From Oasisia sp. SBJ-2009 (taxonomy: Eukaryota; Annelida; Polychaeta; Sabellida; Siboglinidae): a stretch of DNA of 64,000 nt. Numbering within the stretch: position 1 is the first letter of the stretch; each line of letters begins with the position of its first letter. Positions 10,901-20,766 of this stretch are shown in pieces. The translations under genes and the position numbers were made by a program. The stretch covers positions 18,498,951 to 18,562,950 of the forward strand of contig OZ024865.1 of NCBI GenBank assembly GCA_964017155.1. Direction: 5' to 3'. A model generated the notes under the pieces. That model was given only the letters and a program-made list of their open reading frames with translations. It was not told where the DNA came from and ran no database searches.

Positions 10901-13095
10901 GTGAGGGAGGGGAGAGGGGAGGAAATGAAGTGAGGGAGAGAGAGGGAGGAAAGGTAATGAAGGAGGGAGAAATGGGAGGGAAGAAAGTAAGTAAGTGACG
11001 GAGAGAGGGGAAGGAGGAAAGGAAGTGAGGGAGGGTGAAATGGGAGGGAGGAAAATACATGAGGGAGGTAGAGAGGGGGAGGAAATGAAGTGACGGAGTG
11101 AGAGAGGGGGAGGAAAGGAATTGAGGGAGGATGAGAGGGGAAGGAAAGAAAGCGAGGAAGAGAGAGGGGAGGAAAGGAAGTGAGGGGAGGAAATGAAGTG
11201 AGGGAGGGAGAGAGGAAAGGTAATGAAAGAGGGAGAAAGTGAGGCTGGGAGAGAGGGGGAAAGGAAGTGACGGTGGGAGGGGGAGGAAATGAAGTGAGGG
11301 AGAGAGGGGGATTAAATGAAGTGAGGGAGAGAGGGGGATGAAATGAAGTGAGGGAGAGAGGGGGATTAAATGAAGTGAGGGAGAGAGGGGGATGAAATGA
11401 AGTGAGGGAGGGGGAGGAAATGAAGTGAGGGAGAGAGGGGGATGAAATGAAGTGAGGGTGGGAGAGGGGGAGGAAAGGAAGTGAGGGAGAGAGGGGGATG
11501 AAATGAAGTGAGGGTGGGAGAGGGGGAGGAAAGGAAGTGAGGGAGAGAGGGGGATGAAATGAAGTGAGGGTGGGAGAGAGGGGGGAAATGAAGTGAGGGA
11601 GGGAGATAGGGAGAGGAAATGAAGTGAGGGAGGGAGATAGGGGGAGGAAATGAAGTGAGGGAGGGAGATAGGGGGAAATTAAGTGAGGGAGGGAGAGGGG
11701 GAGAAAAGGAAGTGAGGGAGAGAGGGGGAGTAAATGAAGTGAGGGTGGGAGAGAGGGGGGAAATGAAGTGAGGGAGGGAGAGGGGGAGGAAAGGAAGTGA
11801 GGGAGAGAGAGGGGGAGGAAATGAAGTGAGGGATGGAGAGAGGGGGAGGAAATGAAGTGATGGAGTGAGAGGAAAGGAAGTGAGGAAAAGAGGGGGAGGA
11901 AATGAAGTGAGGGAGGGAGAGGGAGGAAAGATAATGAAGGAGGGAGAAATGGGAGGGAAGAAAGGAAGTAAGTGACGGAGAGAGGGGAAGGAGGAAAGGA
12001 AGTGAGTGAAGGTGAAATGGGAGGGAGGAAAATACATGAGGGAGGTAGAGAGGGGGAGGAAAGAAAGCGAGGAAGAGAGAGGGGAGGAAAGGAAGTGAGG
12101 GGAGGAAATGAAGTGAGGGAGGGAGAGAGGAGGGGAAGGTAATGAAAGAGGGAGAAATGGGAGGGAAGTAAGTGACGGAGAGAGGGGAGGGAGGAAAGGA
12201 AGTGGGGGAGGGTGAAAGGGGAGGGAGGAAAAGAAGTGAGGGGATAGTGAGGGGGAAGGAAGTGACGGAGCGGGTGGGACTGACGTGAGGCTGGGAGAGA
12301 GGGGGGAAAGGAAGTGAGGGAGGGAGAGAGGGGAGGAAATGAAGTGAGGGAGAGGAAATGAAGTGAGGGAGAGAGGGGGAGGAAATGAAGTGAGGGAGAG
12401 AGGGGGAGGAAATGAAGTGAGGGAGAGAGGGGAGGAAATGAAGTGAGGGAGGGAGAGGGGGAGGAAATGAAGTGAGGGAGGGAGAGGGGGAGGAAATGAA
12501 GTGAGGCAGGGAGAGGGGGAGGAAATGAAGTGAGGGATGGAGAGAGGGGGAGGAAATGAAGTGAGGGATGGAGAGAGAGGGGAGGAAATGAAGTGAGGCA
12601 GGGAGAGGGGGAGGAAATGAAGTGAGGGATGGAGAGAGGGGGAGGAAATGAAGTGATGGAGGGAGAAGAAAGGAAGTGAGGAAAAGAGGGGGAGGAAATG
12701 AAGTGAGGGAGGGAGAGAGGGGAGGAAATGAAGTGAGGCAGGGAGAGAGGGGAGGGAGGAAAGGAAGTGTGGGAGGGACAGAGGGAGGAGGAAAGGTAAT
12801 GAAGGAGGGAGAAATGGGAGGGAAGAAAGGAAGTAAGTGACGGAGAGAGGGGAAGGAGGAAAGGAAGTGAGGGAGGGTGAAATGGGAGGGAGGAAAAGAA
12901 GGAGGTAGAGAGGGGGAGGAAATGAAGTGAGGGAGGGAGAGAGGGCGAATGGAAATGACGGAAGGAGAGAGGGGGAGGGAGGAAAGGAAGTGAGGGAGGA
13001 TGAGAGGGGAGGGAGGGTGGAAAAGAAGTGAGGAAGAGGAGGGAGGAAAGGGGTGAGGAAAGGAATGTAGGATGAAGAGAGAGGAAGGGAGCAAG
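7900..13095. repeat. 5.2-kb purine-rich G/A minisatellite array with assembly gap
   Basis: The plus strand is almost wholly G and A with scattered T, built from variants of GAAGTGAGGGAGGGAGA followed by GAGGGGGAGGAAAT. Units mix several lengths. Blocks near 9420-9540 recur near 10030-10150 (offset about 613 bp: the rare GTGACGGAGGGAGAGAAAAT occurs at 9473 and 10086), so a higher-order duplication is present. A 200-N gap at 8801-9000 lies inside. Units become degenerate after about 10800. Minus-strand frames stay open for up to 1846 codons only because the unit lacks stops; they read as Ser/Pro/Leu repeats and are not proteins. Confidence 0.95.
8801..9000. other. Assembly gap (200 N)
   Basis: Exactly 200 N within the purine array. 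The round number suggests a placeholder, so the true size of array and intron is unknown. Confidence 0.97.
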
Positions 13096-13486
13096 TGTGG
13101 AAGGAAAGGAGGAAGAAAGAAACAGGGAATAAGAAAAAAGCTCTATATACCAGCTATAGAGCCAACTATTTCTTTCACTAACATTATCACCATTGTCATG
13201 TTGAGGATATTTTCCACAGGTGTTTGAGCCAGGAATGCTTGCATGCAGAGAACACAATATTGAGGGAGGTATGATGAAAACAGCAGAACTGGCCACCAAT
13301 ATTTACAATAGTGGTATATGTTTTGGTGCTGGCTCAACAGCTCTAAAAAAACAATGTCTACGAACCACCTTCAACTGCACCCATTTCTTCACATGTCCAG
13401 AGTCCAAAAACAATGAAATTGTTTGGCTCCCCCTCCCTCCCCCTCCCTCCCCCGAATGAATTTAATTTTGATTTGTTCTGTTGTAG

Positions 13487-13699
13487 GGATGTCCGATACG
13501 AATATTGCACTAGGAAAGTTGGCCTTGATGAGTTCCCTGTGGAGAAAACAGGCTAGTTTACTGGCTACTAGGGGCAATGACGGGAATTACTCGTCAAACT
13601 TCCATACAGCACGTGGTAACAAGGCCTGGTGGGCGGTGGACCTTGGGCAGGGGGATGACCAGATCAGTAGAGTTAAAATCACCAACATAGAGGAGCGCA
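13487..13699 (+). CDS. Gene A exon 2: F-type lectin-like domain, first half
   Basis: Acceptor TTCTGTTGTAG|GG; joins exon 1 in phase 1. It encodes NIALGKLALMSS, then GNDGNYSSNFHTARGN, then AWWAVDLGQ and ISRVKITNIEER. These are the conserved blocks of FTP/F-type lectin domains: NxALGKxAxxSS, a DGN turn, H...WWxVDLG, and the VxITN strand. I place the donor at CGCA|GTAAAC (after 13699) because that phase-1 end joins exon 3 to give EERNRLLNFTVGLTD, which fits the RLNxFxVxVG family block. Reading on past the donor meets a stop within four codons. Confidence 0.8.
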
Positions 13700-13737
13700 G
13701 TAAACTAAGTGTCTAAAGGTTGTATGGAGAGAGGAGC

Positions 13738-13875
13738 AAGGTTTGATAAAGAGAGACGATGCAGACACGCAGGCACGCAGGCACACACACTCACACAATA
13801 CACACACACAACACAACACAACAAACACCACACTCGCACACACGCACCCTGTCTCTCACACACACACACAATATT
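13738..13875. repeat. CA-rich microsatellite
   Basis: Interrupted (CA)n in intron 2 of gene A. The rest of that intron up to 14086 holds nothing recognisable. Confidence 0.8.
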
Positions 13876-14086
13876 AGAGTGGCCAATTTTTACATGGTGA
13901 GAAAATAATTTTTGAAATCAACAACGAATACGGGCTAAAAGGATTAGGTTGGGTGAGAAAACAACTATGTAAACATTTCAGCGAAATCCATTGAGAGGAA
14001 CCGACCTCTCAATGGACCCAAAGTTCATTGCATAGTGATACATATAAGAACTTGTCCATTTGAGAGTGACATGTGGTCCACAGTGA

Positions 14087-14463
14087 ACCTATACATGTTC
14101 TACAACCTATACATGTTCTACAACCTATACATGTTCTACAACCTATACATGTTCTACAACCTATACATGTTCTACAACCTATACATGTTCTACAACCTAT
14201 ACATGTTCTACAACCTATACATGTTCTACAACCTATACATGTTCTACAACCTATACATGTTCTACAACCTATACATGTTCTACAACCTATACATGTTCTA
14301 CAACCTATACATGTTCTACAACCTATACATGTTCTACAACCTATACATGTTCTACAACCTATACATGTTCTACAACATATACATGTTCTACAACCTATAC
14401 ATGTTCTACAACCTATACATGTTCTACAACCTATACATGTTCTACAACCTATACATGTTCTAC
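14087..14463. repeat. 18-bp minisatellite (AACCTATACATGTTCTAC)n
   Basis: About 21 near-perfect copies; one unit has AACATA in place of AACCTA. Because 18 is a multiple of three, two frames stay open across it, but they are repeat artefacts. Intron 2 of gene A. Confidence 0.95.
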
Positions 14464-14764
14464 CCTAGGAACGTCTTTGGTTGATTTGTACTCATCAGGT
14501 CCTAAAACTAATTCAGCCTGACAGCTCAACCAAACGCAATTTTGAGTAACTCTGGTAATTTGCATAAATCCAAGATGACCAAAGGTCAGGTTTTAGAAAA
14601 TCCTTTAGGACGAATTGTCTTAGAATTAATGTCTATTTTTTGGGGTATTTGGGTATGTATAATCCATTTTCAGTTCAGAAATTGTTACACAGTTGTTTTT
14701 TCTATCAACCTAATCTTTTTAGCCTGTATGCATTGTTGATTTCTAAAATAATTTTTTGACCACC

Positions 14765-14935
14765 CTAATATACCTAATAATATATATATATATAATACCC
14801 TAATTTATATATATATATATATATATATAATACCCTAATATATATATATATTACATATATAACATATGTATATATATAATATACATATATACATATATAT
14901 ATATACATACACACACTATACATTTACATTAGTAA
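14765..14935. repeat. (TA)n microsatellite cluster
   Basis: Several TA runs separated by TACCCTAAT spacers. The following sequence to 15383 is AT-rich intron with nothing recognised. Confidence 0.8.
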
Positions 14936-15383
14936 TAAATTATTTTATACTGATGCCAGGTAGTTTCCATGGGTATAACATGTTCACAAGCTTTTATAAT
15001 ACAACATTGTTAAACCACAATAGTTACTATACAAGAATGCTTTTACATATACAAAATGCATTAATAACAAGAGTATTATAAAAAATTACTGGATATGTGG
15101 AAACATGAAACCATGCCATGTGAGACATGTAAGCCATTTCAATCATCCTAATTTATTTTATATAAAATAGTGTATCTTTCTTAGTTATGATTAACACTGA
15201 TTGAACTGTGCGAAACATATTTTTGCTATCCTAATTACCCCAGTAACTTACGTGCAACAATTCTGCCTCGGATATAAAGTATTTAACTTACTTGGATGAC
15301 TACATGTCAAGTCTTAAAGATCACCTCCTGTTGTCAGATGTAATTCTGTACAGATAGATGATCATTATGTCGGTACCTTACAG

Positions 15384-15608
15384 ACAGACTACTCAACTTC
15401 ACGGTTGGTCTGACGGATACAACCCCGACTAGAGGCAGAGGACCACTGCACTCTTCATTCGTGACATGCGCCACTCACGGCCCCATGGGAGATGTGCGCA
15501 CTGTCACCCTCACGTGCAAGAACTCAAGCAAGGTACAAAGACGCTACTTGTTCGTGGCAGCAAATGTTGATCACCACTTTCATTTGTCGGAGGTGGAAGT
15601 CTTCATCG
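15384..15608 (+). CDS. Gene A exon 3: F-type lectin-like domain, second half
   Basis: Acceptor CCTTACAG|ACAGAC; donor TTCATCG|GTGAGT (strong). It encodes RLLNFTVGLTDTTP, SFVTCATHGPMGD, VTLTCKNSS, RRYLFVAANVDHHF and LSEVEVFI. This matches the C-terminal half of FTP domains (RLxxFxVxVG, C, G, then RYVxVxxxxxxLxLxEVEVF). It ends in phase 1. A cysteine pair (TCATHG and LTCKNS) could form the domain's usual disulfide. Confidence 0.82.
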
Positions 15609-16878
15609 GTGAGTATATTGCCTCAACACACCGTATTGGAATTATTGATGCTAATCCTAGTGGGTTTTCATACAAACACACGTAGACCATACCTACATCC
15701 CCCTGGTGCAGGAATCCCAATCAGTATAACCAAGCTAAATTTGTTATGACGATCTGTCTGTGGCTTAGTAGGTCTACTGGTCATATCGTTCATCTTACAT
15801 TGTCTGTCGTTTGGAAGAGACACTTATGATCCGTATGTTGGTTTTCCCTATCTGGTGTCTATGGCAGGGGTGTGTAATCACATGTAGGGCTGTCAAATAT
15901 TTTCGTTGATTCTCTGAGTTGGGTTCATGTCGTACTAATGCCAGATTAATCAATTAAATAATTATGAGCATTTACTGGGAGACGAAATAGAAATCACACA
16001 CGCGCGTACGCACGCACGCAGACACACATTCCACACACAACACACACATATACACAATATACACAGACACACATATACAGTTATACACATACACCATACA
16101 CACAGACACACATACGCACATGCATATACAACACACAGCTTCTTAATGTCTCTAATAGAGTAAACTACCATCTTGATAACAATCAATCATACCCAGTAAA
16201 GACCCTCGGGTGAATTTTTAAATTACGAAACATTCTACAGTAATTTACTTGTAAGACCCAAGCTACGAGGCACCAAGCAAGAGTGACAGTCAATAAATCT
16301 AGGGCTTGAAGGATCCTTTGCTGGGTGTTTGTCAATGACAGCCATGCAGTCCAAAAGGTGACTGGGCATTTGTTTAATTTGTCTAAATCCTACATGGCCG
16401 CCATCATATTACGGTTTTTGTCATATTCCTCATGTGATTCTAAGTAAACGTTTAGTTTGTGAAACTGCTATAATGCCATAGTTGAAGGAGTTTGTTGTTT
16501 ACCTGAATAAATCCAATATGGTCACTTTCTTAGTGTTATGAAATACTACCCACAATCTAGAAGTGATGCACTGAATTAAACAAATTTCATTATCTTATCT
16601 GTATGATTACCTGATAAATACAATAATGCTGCTAATTACAGCAGAACAATTAAAGTCAAAGGATCCAAAATGATCCAGTTGTCAAGTGAAATTAATTGAA
16701 TCTAGTGATGTCACATCTTGAAGACAAACATTTGCAATTATATAGTTTGTTGCCCTAAATATGATGAGTCAGAAGCCTCCTACCATAAACAGTACTCCTA
16801 CTTCCCAATATGCCAGCTTGCCTAACACTGAAAGATAAACTGTTGAAGTGCAAAATACAATTACGCAACATGTTGCAG
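15609..16878. other. Gene A intron 3
   Basis: AT-rich intron with a CA/TG microsatellite at about 15995-16140. No further gene or mobile element was recognised. A second usable acceptor (GTTGAAG|TG at 16848/16849) lies in frame and would lengthen exon 4 by 10 codons. Confidence 0.6.
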
Positions 16879-17279
16879 ACATCGACCCGAGTTTGATCAA
16901 AGTGACCGGGTATCGAACCGACTACAACGTGACTGCCATGGTTGATGTGAACAACGCCACCTGCCAGCCCGTGACAACTCCGCAATCCGACAAGTCGTTC
17001 CGTCTAGAGGTCGAGTTGCTGACTCGCCCCGACAGCCTCACTCTGACCGTGGTGCTGGCCGGGGGGGAATGTCTTGACTTCCCGGCCACGATGGTGTACA
17101 CGGAGCGTGACAACTCAGTCATGCTCCCATACCACAACAACCCTGATTTCTGCGACAATGAGCCAGGGAAATGTGTGTTCAAGTGCGACTGCAGCGACAC
17201 CAAATGTCATCGTTTGGTTCTCATCATCCTCAGTGCCCCCACAGGGCCGCGCGGGTTGTGTGAAATATTCATTGATTAG
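16879..17279 (+). CDS. Gene A exon 4: unrecognised C-terminal region and stop
   Basis: Chosen acceptor ACATGTTGCAG|AC keeps phase 1 and gives FIDIDPSLIKVTGY across the junction. About 133 residues follow to TAG 17277-17279. Visible features: NVTAMVDVNNATC with two N-glycosylation sequons, an alternating hydrophobic stretch (LTLTVVLAGGECLDFPA), and a cysteine cluster (DFCDNEPGKCVFKCDCSDTK). I recognise no family. GC content is higher than in the flanking introns, as expected for coding sequence. Acidic Cys-rich spacing hints at a metal-binding or disulfide-rich fold, but that is speculation. Confidence 0.75.
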
Positions 17280-17979
17280 AATTGAACCAAGTTGCTTGTG
17301 TTGTTTCCGTTGAAGCGAGACGAGGACTGTATTACCACTTCCTTTATATACTGGTTATACTGTACGATGCACTCGTTAAAATCATCCTGGACAAAGTAAC
17401 TCAACTGATTGACTTATGTTCCAGAAGAACATCTGGATTACCAGATTGCTACCTCCTGGTAGATCCCACATGCTGGTAATCCATCTGTGATATCTAACGT
17501 TCTACTTTAAAATTGCACCCTCCATACCAGATCTTACTTAAAGGGAGTGTGTCACCTGTATTCATACTTATTTTTTATTGTACAGTTATGTTATACAGTA
17601 CAACTTACATATATTGTAAGGTACTGAAAATACAAATAGGTTTTAACAAAGCAGAACCAATGTTAGAATTTAACCGTTCAAGGTTTATAATATTGCCATT
17701 TAAATCGCTGTGTTTTCACTCAAATTCCCACATTGCAAGGATGGATAATTCACAGGAAGGTCATAACCTAACAGGGGTGGAGCTACAAATGCCCACACTC
17801 TGCAGACAATATGTCTTTTGCTGTTCACGCCGAAGATTCGTCTGCGGGTAAACAATTAATTCATCACGAAGCATACAATTTCACCAACCAAAAGTGGTTT
17901 ACTGAAACTGAATATTATAAAAGAAAACACTCCTTTTAAATAATATCACTAGGAAGTCATGAATCAACCAATGACGTAC
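17280..17979. other. Interval between gene A stop and last identified gene B exon
   Basis: Presumed 3' UTR of gene A and/or 3' part of gene B. A TTAAAGGGAGTGTGTCACC motif near 17538 resembles the ends of MITE-like repeats elsewhere in the window (46376). No exon continuing gene B and no AATAAA was found. Confidence 0.4.
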
Positions 17980-18231
17980 CGATGCATGCGGTGAGGTTGT
18001 GTTGGACGTAGCCGGCATGACAGTCACAGCGGAAAGTACCAACTGTGTTGGTACAGTTGGCATGGGCCCCACACGGGTGGTCGAGACATTCGTCTTTGTC
18101 TTTGTAGCAGTCGCCCCCTGTGAAACCGGAGGGACAGTCAGTGCACCCCGAGGCTGGGGCGCAGGGGGTTGTAGCACTGGCACAGTTGCATAGACGGGAA
18201 CACTGCGGACCCCACTTGCCATCAGGGCAAC
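17980..18231 (-). CDS. Gene B exon 34: MEGF-type EGF and calcium-binding EGF
   Basis: Acceptor TTTACTCCAG|GT, donor CATCG|GTACGT, phase 1 at both ends. It opens with a MEGF/laminin-type EGF (GCPDGKWGPQCSRLCNC, CPSGFTGGDC), followed by a cbEGF (DKDECLDHPCGAHANC, GTFRCDCHAGY). The DxDEC start supports calcium binding. The good donor shows that at least one more exon lies downstream; it was not found between here and gene A, nor within gene A's introns. Confidence 0.88.
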
Positions 18232-18488
18232 CTGGAGTAAAAAAAGCACACTTACAAATCAAACATGTCTTGTCATGTTTTAGCACTTTGTGTATTGTCA
18301 ACGTTCGGTGTGATGGTATGTTGTTATTTATGATGTGTCTGTTGACAGCATCTATGCAGACAAGTGATACATTGTTACTATAAAGTTATCTCTGCTTCTC
18401 ATTAACATTTATATATATATGTATATGTATATATATTTAAAACGTATATATATAAAATCTTCCTAATATGCGTTTAAAAAAGTTAAGG

Positions 18489-18810
18489 CAGTTCTTATAT
18501 AGCGCAGTATCCAGTCCTCAGGACCGTTCAAAGCGCTTTACACTTTACTTCCCTGACAGACCTGTTCACTCAGACACCATCTCGGCTTCTCTGGGAAGCA
18601 TCCAGCCATATGCTACAATTAATGCGCGAAGGCTGCTCGTACACATATCCACCACTGTCTATAGTCAGGTACTCATTTAAACAGCTGAGTGAACTGGAGC
18701 AATGTAGAGTGAAAAAACTTGCCCAAGGTTTTAACACCGCAGCCAGGATTCGAACCCGGGTTCTCGTAGTCGAGAGTCTGAAGCTCTACCCCTGAGCCAC
18801 TGCGCTCTAC
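18489..18810 (-). mobile_element. tRNA-derived SINE, copy 2 (best preserved)
   Basis: On the minus strand the head has intact box A (GTGGCTCAGGGGTAGAGC) and box B (GGGTTCGAATCC). The body is shared with the other copies, and the tail ends TACTGCGCTATATAAGAAC. The tRNA part is followed by over 200 unrelated bases, so this is a SINE and not a tRNA gene. It is in sense orientation relative to gene B. Confidence 0.88.
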
Positions 18811-19387
18811 GTTTAGCATTATATGTATGTGTATGTGTATATATATATATATATATATGTATATATCCAATTTGATCCGGGATACGATTCTAATCGTAGT
18901 TTGCACTTGGCACGGCTTTTCTGCACTGACATTTTGGAATCCCATTGGCTGGCTAACACCGAATGACGTCAGTATATCGGCATCACCAGGAAAGTTCTTT
19001 GGATATTAAGTGCCATGCAGAGCAGGTACCATTTCTAATTGTATATCACATTTAAAAATTGATTGACAAACAATAAAGCAGAATATGCTGACTCTACCCT
19101 GTCTGCATTCTTTCATTTACTAAGCCCGAAACAATGTCTGCAGTTTGAATGTTTTTCTTTCATATTGTAAACATAAGATATGCCTGCATAATGGTAATAT
19201 TGTAAACACAATATTCCAATATTAAACATTTGCTTCTGCATGTAATTGACACAGGTCTATAAGAGGCTTGTGTTCAAATCTATCAATACCTTTGAAATCC
19301 CACACATCAAGAGACGAACAAAGTATAACTGATTCAACTGACTTCCGTCTAAAAACACGTGGGTTCTGCAGAACTGATAGTCTCCCT

Positions 19388-19673
19388 TTAAAGTGACATG
19401 GTCCGTTCTTGGCTTTTTATTTTTATTTCACAATCATGTTATATGGTATAAATTATACCTATGATAACATAAAGACAGTCAAAATATGTTTTCATGTACC
19501 ATTTAGGGGTTGAAAATAGACGCAGTAAGGGGTGCTTAACTCTGTTTACACATCGACCACGAGGCGTTTTCGAAACTGTTGTAGGCGTGGCTAAAAGCCC
19601 AGAAGGAAATGCATGATCATGCAATGCAGTATCACGTGAAATAAAAAGTCACGAACGGACCATGTCGCTTTAA
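19388..19673. mobile_element. piggyBac-like MITE with TTAA ends
   Basis: A 278-bp element (19392-19669) is flanked by TTAA on both sides (19388-19391, 19670-19673). Terminal inverted repeats: left AGTGACATGGTCCGTTCTTG, right (reversed) AGCGACATGGTCCGTTCGTG, with homology continuing into the TTTTTATTT..CAC segment for about 40 bp. TTAA duplication is the hallmark of piggyBac transposition. There is no coding capacity, so it is non-autonomous. It ends 37 bp from the donor of gene B exon 33. Confidence 0.8.
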
Positions 19674-19710
19674 GTAGGTGATTCTCCTTCACAGTGGCCA
19701 TGTGTCTCAC

Positions 19711-19836
19711 CTGTACATGTCCTGCCGTCCTGCTCAAGTAGGTAGCCATCTGGACAGCTGCAATTGTAGCCACCGTCCACATTGTGACACGTGTGTGAGC
19801 AGGTGTTTGTCTCATTGCTGGCACACTCGTCCTCAT
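19711..19836 (-). CDS. Gene B exon 33: calcium-binding EGF
   Basis: Acceptor CATTTGACAG|AT, donor CTGTACAG|GTGAGA, phase 1 at both ends, 126 bp. It encodes DEDECASNETNTC, CHNVDGGYNCSC, PDGYLLEQDGRTC. Six cysteines in EGF spacing, the DEDEC calcium motif and the aromatic GGYNCSC turn are present. One exon equals one module. Confidence 0.9.
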
Positions 19837-20088
19837 CTGTCAAATGACAATGACTACATATGACACACAGTGTCTTCAGTAACAGTGACATGTCTACATA
19901 TGACACGTGTTCCTGCTGCAGGTTATGTTTACACGAACCTCAAAATCACACATCTAGAGCCGCCACACAGATAAATTCCTTGCCCCACTTTCCAGGATTC
20001 ACACATATCTACTAAGCTTAATATCAATGCTCCTTCATCCTGTTTTATATCCAACTCTGGGACTCTGTAACAACTGAGGCACCATCAG

Positions 20089-20305
20089 GTGTATATGGTC
20101 CTTAATAGATGGTCCTTAATAGATGGTCCTTAATAGATGGTCCTTAATAGATGGTCCTTAATATATGGGCCTTAATATACGATCCTTAATGTATGGGCCT
20201 TAATGTACGGTGCTTAATCTACAGTCCTTAATATACACTCCTTAATGTATGGTCCTTAATATACACTCCTTAATGTATGGTCCTTAATATTCGCTCCTTA
20301 ATAAT
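20089..20305. repeat. Short tandem repeat (TGGTCCTTAATAGA)-like
   Basis: About 14 degenerate copies of a 14-18 bp unit around TCCTTAATA, perfect at first (GGTCCTTAATAGAT) and drifting to the right. Intron 32 of gene B. Confidence 0.85.
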
Positions 20306-20330
20306 AATAACAAGACAACTTCTATTGTAG

Positions 20331-20640
20331 CCTCGATAAACCAGATTCCATGAAGTGGTAGCACTTTTCAGCCCCTCAACTCCGCCTGGGATATTATTGG
20401 GCTGCCAATGTAACCGCCGGGCGGCCTTACCCCAGATTAGGGTAGAGACGCTGATTGGTTCTCAGACCGAATTTGAAATAATGAATTAAATAACGATACT
20501 TTTTTATCTGTCAAAATTAGAACTAGTCAAAATTAAAACTATACTAACACAAAATAGAAATACAAATTTGCAGTTATTTGTAAAACATAAATTACAGCAG
20601 GATCCGTGAGGTGGCAGCATTGTTTAGCCCCATATTGACA
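20331..20640. repeat. Dispersed repeat with GTGGCAGCAC core, copies 1 and 1b
   Basis: 20338-20500 reads AAGTGGTAGCACTTTTCAGC, then CCTCAACTCCGCCTGGGAT, then CAGATTAGGGTAGAGACGCT and GATTGGTTCTC. The same segments recur at 58255-58450 and in part at 56068-56270. A second partial core (GTGAGGTGGCAGCATTGTTT) sits at 20607. It looks like an old non-autonomous transposon; ends and class are undetermined. Confidence 0.65.
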
Positions 20641-20766
20641 ACATTCAAAAGCCAACCAGTCTTCTTGGTGAAGTTACGCAGCCGAGTGACAGTCGGTGAA
20701 GCGAGATTAGCCACCAAGCTCACAGGTGTTCATATTGTAAACAAAATCAAAGTATCATATGTAGTG

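Larger units (their letters stand above)
1159..17279 (+). other. Gene A: secreted F-type lectin-like protein, four-exon gene (whole span)
   Basis: Coding exons 1159-1243, 13487-13699, 15384-15608 and 16879-17279 join in phase 1 at every junction. They total 924 nt, which is 307 residues plus stop. The predicted protein has an N-terminal signal peptide, an F-type lectin/FTP-like (F5/8 discoidin-fold) domain of about 115 residues, and an unrecognised C-terminal region of about 130 residues with several cysteines. F-type domains bind fucosylated glycans in many invertebrate and fish defence lectins; binding here is inference. All three introns hold tandem repeats or mobile DNA. The gene points toward gene B, whose leftmost identified exon starts 700 bp past the stop codon. 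No clear AATAAA was seen in the 600 bases after the stop. Confidence 0.8.
18232..19710. other. Gene B intron 33
   Basis: Contains TA microsatellites (18408-18455, 18820-18865), a SINE (18489-18810) and a MITE (19392-19669). The remainder is AT-rich without recognised content. Confidence 0.7.

Noticed and set aside
7759..13299. 1846-codon (and 1067-codon) minus-strand open frames, Ser/Pro/Leu-rich
   Set aside because: They are translations of the purine array, cross the N gap and have no splice or start context.
14035..14484. NLYMFY and PIHVLQ repeat proteins
   Set aside because: Two frames of an 18-bp minisatellite; no flanking exon structure.
15384..15749. Second plus-strand frame (MCALSPSRART...)
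   Set aside because: Out of phase with the lectin exon; no domain.
18720..18810. tRNA gene on the minus strand
   Set aside because: A and B boxes are present but belong to a SINE with a long shared body in four copies.
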